This document shows, piece after piece, positions 1 through 4,582 of a DNA stretch of 5,696 bases; within the stretch, counting starts at the first letter, position 1; every line of letters starts with the position of its first letter. A program made the position numbers and the translations under genes. The notes below the pieces were generated by a model, which had not been told where the DNA came from, did no database searches, and worked only from the letters and a program-made list of their open reading frames with translations. Source of the DNA: Bacteroidales bacterium (GTDB lineage Bacteria > Bacteroidota > Bacteroidia > Bacteroidales > UBA7960); NCBI GenBank assembly GCA_003560215.1, contig PWIY01000200.1:1-5696 (forward strand), given 5' to 3'.

Positions 1-876
1 GCCCGTGGTAAGGGAGGTTCCCGAAGTGGCGATTACATTGGTGATGCCGGCCTGATTCAGGGAGATCACATCTGTGTAGCCCTCCACCAGGTAGCAGTTG
101 TCCTGTGAGGCCATGGGGCTTTTTGCAAAGTAGGCCCCGAAAAGAACTTTGCTTTTGTGGTAGATCTCACTTTCTGCAGAGTTGATATATTTGGGCCGTT
201 TCTTCTCATTGGTCATGATGCGGCCGCCAAACCCAAGAACTCTGCCGGACAGATTGTGTATGGGAAAGATGACCCTGCCGCGAAATGTATCGTAGATCGT
301 GTGATCCTTTTCCTTGCTGAGGCTGGTTTTTAAAAGGTACTCCTTTTTATAGCCATTCTTAAGTGCGGTCTGCGAGAAGGCATCCCACTTGTCGGGGCAA
401 TAGCCAAGCCCGAATCGCCTGATCACCTCCAGTGAAAAACCACGCTCTTTCAGGTAGCTGAGTCCAACCGCTTTTCCTTCCTGGGTTTCATGCAACTGCT
501 CCTCAAAATATTTCTGTGCAAAAGCCGACAGATTGAAAAGACTCTCTTTCTCATCCAGGGCCTCCTGCTGCTCGGGTGAGGGTGTTTCCTCTTCGATCTC
601 GATGCTGTACTTGCGGGCAAGATAACGCAAGGCTTCCGGGTAGGAAAAATGCTCATGCTCCATGACAAAATTGACCGCATCGCCTCCTTTTCCGCATCCA
701 AAACATTTAAAGATCCCTTTTGGTGCAGAAACAGTAAAAGAGGGGGTCTTTTCGTTATGAAAGGGACATAGTCCGATCATGTTTACCCCTCGTTTCTTCA
801 GGGTCACAAAATCTCCCACCACCTCCTCGATCCGGGTGGCGTCCATAATTTTTTCTATGGTTTCAGGGGTGATCAA
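1..876 (-). CDS. dnaG: DNA primase DnaG, N-terminal 292 residues (cut by the window edge)
   Basis: DnaG makes the short RNA primers used by the replisome on the lagging strand. The reading frame stays open to base 1, so the 3' part of the gene lies outside the window. A CHC2-type zinc ribbon is complete: C37, H40, C58 and C61 in CPFHNEKTPSF and CFGCGKGG. The polymerase-core N-terminal part follows (about residues 120-250, with RGRVIFPI at 199-206 and KYINSAES at 229-236). The Toprim fold then begins with VEGYTDV, whose E265 is the expected metal-binding glutamate. The rest of Toprim and the helicase-binding C-terminus are missing; the family is usually over 600 residues. The start is TTG at 876-874. 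An in-frame TGA lies at 885-883, and the TTG start yields ITPETIEKIMDATRI, which matches the normal DnaG beginning; the next in-frame ATG (846) would remove 10 conserved residues. The gene is divergent from the tolC-like gene. Function is near certain; the start is likely. Confidence 0.96.
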   Translation of the reverse strand, partial: MITPETIEKIMDATRIEEVVGDFVTLKKRGVNMIGLCPFHNEKTPSFTVSAPKGIFKCFGCGKGGDAVNFVMEHEHFSYPEALRYLARKYSIEIEEETPSPEQQEALDEKESLFNLSAFAQKYFEEQLHETQEGKAVGLSYLKERGFSLEVIRRFGLGYCPDKWDAFSQTALKNGYKKEYLLKTSLSKEKDHTIYDTFRGRVIFPIHNLSGRVLGFGGRIMTNEKKRPKYINSAESEIYHKSKVLFGAYFAKSPMASQDNCYLVEGYTDVISLNQAGITNVIATSGTSLTTG

Positions 877-885
877 CGTTGTTCA
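870..885. repeat. 16-bp near-palindrome over the dnaG start codon
   Basis: TGATCAACGTTGTTCA reads the same on both strands except for one mismatched pair (14 of 16 positions symmetric). Its centre falls between 877 and 878, so it contains the dnaG TTG start (874-876) and the in-frame TGA just upstream. On this sequence alone it could be a protein-binding operator, a hairpin hiding the start codon, or chance. The symmetry is seen directly; any role is inference. Confidence 0.4.
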
Positions 886-889
886 ATCA

Positions 890-907
890 TTACCTTTACG
901 AAGGTAA
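890..907. repeat. Perfect 7-bp inverted repeat in the dnaG 5' region
   Basis: TTACCTT (890-896) and AAGGTAA (901-907) are perfect inverted repeats around a 4-base spacer, TACG. In the dnaG direction the element ends 13 bases before the TTG start. The same bases can pair in a second register (TTTAC with GTAAA, loop CTTC). On the minus strand TACCTTCG (906-899) matches 7 of 8 positions of the Bacteroidota -7 box TAnnTTTG, but no TTTG lies at the right distance upstream. The repeat may be an operator, a leader hairpin or part of the dnaG promoter; these cannot be told apart here. Confidence 0.35.
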
Positions 908-927
908 ATAATTTTTAGCTGTACTTG

Positions 928-1010
928 TGGTTTGCCACTTCATCTGATGCTATTTGGCTCAGGATTCGGGCCAATCAATCCTGCCGGCCTTGTTTCCGGC
1001 TGGCAAACCA
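928..1010. repeat. 83-bp block bounded by 10-bp inverted repeats, with nested hairpins
   Basis: TGGTTTGCCA (928-937) and TGGCAAACCA (1001-1010) are perfect inverted repeats 63 bases apart. Inside them CAGGATT (960-966) pairs with AATCCTG (977-983), or alternatively TTGGCTC (954-960) with GGGCCAA (968-974, one G-T pair). GCCGG (983-987) pairs with CCGGC (996-1000), ending exactly where the outer arm begins. As RNA from either strand this can be drawn as a three-way junction. A competing short hairpin, GTGG/CCAC (927-938), would open the outer stem. There is no T tract after it, so it is not an ordinary terminator. It could be a leader RNA of dnaG or of tolC, a small mobile repeat with terminal inverted repeats, or a protein-binding region. 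I recognise no known riboswitch in it. The pairing is seen; the function is unknown. Confidence 0.4.
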
Positions 1011-1050
1011 TTTGATTCTTATTTGGCTATGCCTTTATATTGTACATATT

Positions 1051-1082
1051 TTTTTATTTATAGCAATTAAATGATAATTTTG
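1051..1082 (+). promoter_or_regulatory. Candidate Bacteroidota promoter for the tolC-like gene
   Basis: TAATTTTG (1075-1082) is a full match to the -7 consensus TAnnTTTG. The matching -33 position 20 bases upstream holds TTTT (1051-1054), three of four matches to TTTG. Transcription would begin near 1088-1090, giving a leader of about 60 bases that would not include the structured block at 928-1010. A/T-rich DNA makes chance matches fairly easy. Confidence 0.4.
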
Positions 1083-1149
1083 GATGCGAAATTCCAACCT
1101 TTTCAGGAATTACATATAATAATGTCATTTTACCACCCAATTTAATCCC

Positions 1150-2631
1150 ATGATTCGATTTTTTGTCTTGCTTTTTCTGGCCCTCATGGTGGCATCACCG
1201 TCACAATCCATGGCCAGTGAGCCGCCCCGGTTTCTTGGTCTGGAAGAAGCTGTGGAAATTGCGCGTGAGCAATCCCCCAACGCCCTGATGGCCCGTCATC
1301 GCTACCGGGGAAGTTACTGGCAGTTCAGAACTTTCCGTGCGGGATATTTGCCCAACCTGCAGTTTGAGGCCACAATTCCCAACCTGAACCGGACCATTCA
1401 AAGTATTACTTTGCCGGACGGAAGCGATGCTTTTATCCGCAGGAACCTGGCGGTTTCATCCGGAACCCTGTCGCTGAATCAGACCGTTCCCTTTACCGGC
1501 GGGCAGTTGTTTGTCAGCTCGGGGCTGCAACGCATTGACCTGATGCGCGACGACGAAACAGAGGTTTCTTACATGTCCACCCCGGTTAATATCGGATACC
1601 GTCAGCCGATCTTTTCCTTCAACCCCTTTAAATGGGAGCGGCGCATTGAACCCATACGTTATGAGGAAGCTGAGCGCAGGTACCTTGAGAGCATGGAGGA
1701 TATCTCCATCCGGGCCACTGATTTGTTTTTTGACCTGCTGCTTGCACAGATCAATTTGGAGATCAATGAGATCAATCTGGAGAGCAATGATACACTCTAC
1801 CGGATCGCGCAGGGGCGGTATGAACTTGGTCGTATTGCAGAGAACGAGTTGTTGCAGATGGAGCTGAATGTGCTGAATTCAGAAGCCACCCTGGAGGAGT
1901 CACGGATTGCTTATGAAGCCGCCATCTTCAGGTTCAGGTCATTTCTCGGGCTGGACGATACCCGTCCGCTGGAATTGATGCCCCCCGAGGAGCCTCACCA
2001 TTTGACCATCGATGTGGGTGTTGCCCTGGCAGAAGCCAGGAAAAATCGTTCACAGATACTCGAACAGGACAGGCAGCGACTGGAGGCAGAGAGGCAGGTG
2101 GATCAGGCAAGGGCAGACAACCGGTTCAATGCCAATTTGTTTGCTGTGTACGGGCTTACCCAGAGTGCGGAGGAATTTAGTGATGCATACCGCAATCCGC
2201 TGGATGAACAGCGGCTGACAATCGGCATCCAGGTTCCCATTCTTGACTGGGGGGTTTCACGTGGAAGGGTTCGCATGGCCGAATCAAACCGTGAACTGGT
2301 TGATGCAACGGCCAACCAGGCAATGATTGATTTTGAGCAGGAGGTGTTTTTGCAGGTGATGCAGTTCAATATGCTGGATCATCAGTTGCGGGTTGCCGAA
2401 CAGGCCGATGTGATTGCCGAGAAACGCTATGAGGTAACCAGGCAGCGCTTCATGATCGGCCGGATTGATATTATCGAACTGAATCTGGCCCTTGAAGAGA
2501 AAGACCGTGCCAAGCAAAGATACCTGACTGCTTTGCGAAATTACTGGCGTGGTTTTTATGAGATGCGCCGGCTGACATTGTATGATTTTGTGGAAGATGA
2601 GCCCCTATCAGCCGATTTTCAAACAATCTGA
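1150..2631 (+). CDS. TolC-family outer membrane efflux protein
   Basis: This is a 493-residue outer-membrane channel of the TolC/OEP family, which forms the exit duct of tripartite efflux pumps or type I secretion systems. Residues 1-22 form a Sec signal peptide: a short basic start, a hydrophobic run (FFVLLFLALMVA) and a likely cleavage after SMA-22. No lipobox cysteine is present, so it is probably not a lipoprotein. Two OEP repeats follow, roughly residues 30-270 and 285-475. Each starts with the usual helix (LGLEEAVEIAREQSPNAL; VALAEARKNRSQILEQDRQR) and has the long coiled-coil helices of the periplasmic barrel. The second repeat shows VPILDWGVSRGRVRMAES and the late YEVTRQRFMIGRIDIIELNLA segment, both typical. 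Length is normal for the family. There is no membrane-fusion or inner-membrane pump gene on either side, so the substrate cannot be inferred. No Shine-Dalgarno is visible; the start is set by the signal peptide. Confidence 0.93.
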   Translation: MIRFFVLLFLALMVASPSQSMASEPPRFLGLEEAVEIAREQSPNALMARHRYRGSYWQFRTFRAGYLPNLQFEATIPNLNRTIQSITLPDGSDAFIRRNLAVSSGTLSLNQTVPFTGGQLFVSSGLQRIDLMRDDETEVSYMSTPVNIGYRQPIFSFNPFKWERRIEPIRYEEAERRYLESMEDISIRATDLFFDLLLAQINLEINEINLESNDTLYRIAQGRYELGRIAENELLQMELNVLNSEATLEESRIAYEAAIFRFRSFLGLDDTRPLELMPPEEPHHLTIDVGVALAEARKNRSQILEQDRQRLEAERQVDQARADNRFNANLFAVYGLTQSAEEFSDAYRNPLDEQRLTIGIQVPILDWGVSRGRVRMAESNRELVDATANQAMIDFEQEVFLQVMQFNMLDHQLRVAEQADVIAEKRYEVTRQRFMIGRIDIIELNLALEEKDRAKQRYLTALRNYWRGFYEMRRLTLYDFVEDEPLSADFQTI

Positions 2632-2668
2632 AACAGAAATCTGCATCATCCCGGCTTTCAAAGTACTT

Positions 2669-2700
2669 TTTGTTGACGTGATGTTTCGGCGGTAATTTTT
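2669..2700 (+). promoter_or_regulatory. Candidate Bacteroidota promoter for the glycosyltransferase gene
   Basis: TTTG (2669-2672) is followed after 20 bases by TAATTTTT (2693-2700), seven of eight matches to TAnnTTTG, at the spacing expected in this phylum. Transcription would begin near 2707, leaving a leader of about a dozen bases before the ATG at 2720. It lies in the 88-bp gap after tolC and suggests the glycosyltransferase can be transcribed on its own, though read-through from tolC is possible because no terminator hairpin with a T tract is visible in the gap. Confidence 0.4.
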
Positions 2701-2719
2701 CGGAATTTTCAGCAATCCG

Positions 2720-3739
2720 ATGCAAGAAAAGAACCACATAAAGGTATTGGTGATCCGATTCAGCTCCATGGGCGACATTGTGCTGACAACTCCCGTACTG
2801 CGCTGCCTGAAAAAGATCCCGGGCAAGCAGGTGGAGGTGCATTTTGTGACGAAAAAAATGTTTGCCTCACTGTTGTTCAGCAATCCCCATGTGGACAAGC
2901 TTTTTATGCTCGACGGGAAGTTGAGTGAGCTGACAGCCCGGCTGAAAAAGGAAAATTACGACTACATTGTTGATCTCCATCACAATTTGCGGAGCCTGAT
3001 TGTCAAACTGAATCTGCGGAAGCCTGCCGGCAATTGCCGGAAGCTGAACCTGGAGAAATGGCTGAAAACCCGCCTGAAAATTGACCGGCTTCCTGATATG
3101 CATGTGGTGGACAGGTATTTTGAGGCTGCGGCCGTGGCTGGTACGAAAAATGACCAGGAGGGGCTGGAGTTTTATTTTCCGCCCGGGCTGGATTTGATGC
3201 CGTCCGGACTGCCGGCTTTCGTGAACGGTGATTACCTGGCTTTTGTAATCGGGGGAAAACATCCCACCAAAAGGCTTCCCAATGAGAAGATCATCTCATT
3301 GTGCGAAAAACTGCCTTTGCCGGTTTTGCTGCTGGGTGGGGCTGAAGATGCGCCCAATGGCAGGGAAATTGCCGGGGCTTGCGGAGAAAATGTGTTCAAT
3401 GCCTGTGGTTTATTTTCGCTTCCACAGTCCGCTTACCTGGTTAAAAAATCCCGGGTGGTCATCTCGCACGACACCGGTCTGATGCACATTGCTGCGGTGT
3501 TCAACAAACACCTGATCTCTGTCTGGGGCAATACGGTACCGGCTTTTGGCATGGTTCCCTATATGCCCGAACACCCGGATCGTTCAACCATTGTGGAGGT
3601 GGAGGGCCTGTCTTGCCGGCCCTGTTCCAAAATTGGATATGCCAGATGCCCTAAAAAGCATTTTGATTGTATGAACGGGATCGATGAGAACCTGATCGTA
3701 AGAAAAGTCAGTGCGATTATGGCTGATAATCACGATTAG
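2720..3739 (+). CDS. Glycosyltransferase family 9 (heptosyltransferase-like)
   Basis: GT9 enzymes move a sugar, classically heptose from ADP-heptose, onto lipopolysaccharide core on the cytoplasmic side of the inner membrane. The 339-residue protein has the two Rossmann-like halves of the GT-B fold. The N-terminal half opens with KVLVIRFSSMGDIVLTTPVL (about residues 8-27), the standard GT9 entry motif with the glycine-aspartate turn, and has YDYIVDLHHNLRS in the middle. The C-terminal half has GGKHPTKRLP, where ADP-sugar binding basic residues are expected, and the family signature HDTGLMHIAA at 250-259 followed by ISVWGNT. The C-terminus carries a cysteine/histidine cluster (C299, C302, C310, H314, C317). 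There is no signal peptide or membrane segment, as expected. The start ATG is followed within eight residues by the first beta strand, so it is well placed. The donor and acceptor sugars cannot be read from sequence; WaaC/WaaF-type naming would be too specific. Confidence 0.92.
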   Translation: MQEKNHIKVLVIRFSSMGDIVLTTPVLRCLKKIPGKQVEVHFVTKKMFASLLFSNPHVDKLFMLDGKLSELTARLKKENYDYIVDLHHNLRSLIVKLNLRKPAGNCRKLNLEKWLKTRLKIDRLPDMHVVDRYFEAAAVAGTKNDQEGLEFYFPPGLDLMPSGLPAFVNGDYLAFVIGGKHPTKRLPNEKIISLCEKLPLPVLLLGGAEDAPNGREIAGACGENVFNACGLFSLPQSAYLVKKSRVVISHDTGLMHIAAVFNKHLISVWGNTVPAFGMVPYMPEHPDRSTIVEVEGLSCRPCSKIGYARCPKKHFDCMNGIDENLIVRKVSAIMADNHD

Positions 3740-3761
3740 AATGTTCGCGGGCGCCTGAGTT

Positions 3762-3832
3762 CCGGAAGGAAGCCCGGTATCATTCCGGGGATGCCGGGGA
3801 TGTCTGGCCTCGCGGTTGTCCTGCACCAGGCA
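3762..3832. repeat. GC-rich convergent gap with tandem 9-bp repeat and weak hairpins
   Basis: The 95 bases between the convergent glycosyltransferase and hydrolase genes hold a perfect tandem duplication, CCGGGGATG at 3785-3793 and again at 3794-3802. Overlapping hairpins are possible: CCGGAA (3762-3767) with TTCCGG (3783-3788), CCCGG (3773-3777) with CCGGG (3785-3789), and TGTCTGG (3801-3807) with CCAGGCA (3826-3832, one G-T pair). They could help end transcription from both sides, but none is followed by a proper T tract on either strand, so I do not call an intrinsic terminator. The gap could also hold the worn remains of a dispersed repeat. Confidence 0.35.
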
Positions 3833-3834
3833 CT

Positions 3835-4482
3835 TTAGTACACTCCTGTAAGAAAAGGATTTCCGGTACGCTCGGTTTTGATGTCGGTTTCGGGTCCGTG
3901 CCCGGGATACACAGTGGTTTCATCGGGCAGCTTCATCAATTTATCCAGGATGGATTTGATCAACAGGTCATGATCGCCGGTGGGCAGATCGGTACGTCCG
4001 ATCCCTCCCTGGAACAACACATCACCGACTATTACAAAACCCTGACCAGGATGGTAATAACAGAGGCTCCCTGCTGCGTGCCCTGGAGTATGGATTACCT
4101 GCAGTTCCTGCTTTCCGAACCGAACCACATCGCCGTCACTTAAAAACTGATCTGGCAAAACCGGCTTGTCCACATCAAACCCGAATACCTTTCCGTAATC
4201 TTTGGCGTTTTCCAGGAATGTCAGGCTGTCTTGATGGGTCAACGGCTTGGTTTTGAAAGTTTTTGATACAAAACGACTGCCCAGCATGTGGTCAATGTGG
4301 CAGTGGGTAAAGAGCTGGGCAACAGGTTTCAGATTGTTGTCCCGGATAAAGGCCTCAAGTTCTTTTTTCTCATGTTTTTCATAACATGCCGGGTCGATGA
4401 TGGCACATTCACCTGTGTCATCATACAACAAATAGGTGTTTACCTGGAAAGGGTTGAAAGCGAATTTTTTAATATGGATCAT
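3835..4482 (-). CDS. MBL-fold metallo-hydrolase, YcbL-like (glyoxalase II family)
   Basis: This 215-residue soluble metallo-beta-lactamase-fold hydrolase belongs to the glyoxalase II-related branch. All seven expected metal ligands are present: H60, H62, D64 and H65 in THCHIDH, H135 in HTPGHAAGS, D154 in VGDVLF, and H195 in VYPGHG. These sit two metal ions in a binuclear site. GGIGRTDLP (159-167) and the ending PGHGPETDIKTERTGNPFL (193-211) resemble the short YcbL-type proteins rather than true GloB, which has an extra C-terminal helical domain for glutathione; that domain is absent. It probably hydrolyses a thioester or related small molecule; calling it hydroxyacylglutathione hydrolase would overstate the evidence. 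The start ATG fits the usual short N-terminus before the first strand and the NTYLL motif (15-19). It converges on the glycosyltransferase gene and is divergent from the M20 gene across 100 bp. Confidence 0.9.
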   Translation of the reverse strand: MIHIKKFAFNPFQVNTYLLYDDTGECAIIDPACYEKHEKKELEAFIRDNNLKPVAQLFTHCHIDHMLGSRFVSKTFKTKPLTHQDSLTFLENAKDYGKVFGFDVDKPVLPDQFLSDGDVVRFGKQELQVIHTPGHAAGSLCYYHPGQGFVIVGDVLFQGGIGRTDLPTGDHDLLIKSILDKLMKLPDETTVYPGHGPETDIKTERTGNPFLTGVY

Positions 4483-4525
4483 ACGCGGGTTATATGGACA
4501 TTTTAAGGGTTTGTGATCAATCCTT

Positions 4526-4557
4526 CAAAGATAGGAATTTTTCAAAAAAAGCGTAAA
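4526..4557 (-). promoter_or_regulatory. Candidate Bacteroidota promoter for the MBL-fold hydrolase
   Basis: Read on the minus strand, TATCTTTG (4533-4526) is a full match to the -7 consensus TAnnTTTG. Twenty bases upstream is TTTA (4557-4554), three of four matches to TTTG. Transcription would begin near 4520, giving a leader of roughly 35-40 bases before the ATG at 4482. This is the best-matching promoter candidate in the window. No equally good match was seen on the plus strand for the divergent amidohydrolase. Confidence 0.5.
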
Positions 4558-4582
4558 TTAGCAAAGACCTAAAAAACTTCAA

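Noticed and set aside
450..701. Minus-strand open frame of 83 codons
   Set aside because: It lies wholly inside dnaG in another frame, has a low-complexity basic composition, and resembles no family.
888..890. ATG at 890 (minus) as the dnaG start
   Set aside because: It is in a different frame from dnaG and reaches a stop after four codons.
928..1010. Cobalamin or other known riboswitch
   Set aside because: A CAGGAT string and a GCCACT-like string drew attention, but the B12-box order and spacing are absent on both strands, and neither neighbour is a typical target gene.
1115..1120. TATAAT as a sigma-70 -10 box for tolC
   Set aside because: Bacteroidota use a different primary promoter consensus, there is no TTGACA at 17 bases, and the site lies in an A/T-rich stretch where it arises easily.
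2660..2669. AAAGTACTTT palindrome as a tolC terminator
   Set aside because: It is a perfect palindrome but has no loop and only A/T-rich arms, so it cannot form a terminator hairpin.
2471..2898. Minus-strand open frames across the tolC 3' end, the gap and the glycosyltransferase start
   Set aside because: They are mostly antisense to two well-supported genes and show no recognisable motif. They would also require transcription against both genes.
1150..3739. A new secretion or defence system formed by tolC and the glycosyltransferase
   Set aside because: Both proteins belong to common families with ordinary lengths and intact motifs, and they are separated by a gap with its own promoter candidate. 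Nothing ties them to a joint novel function.
3584..3826. Minus-strand open frame of 80 codons over the convergent gap
   Set aside because: More than half is antisense to the glycosyltransferase; the rest translates the GC-rich repeat. It looks like repeat-derived sequence, not a protein.
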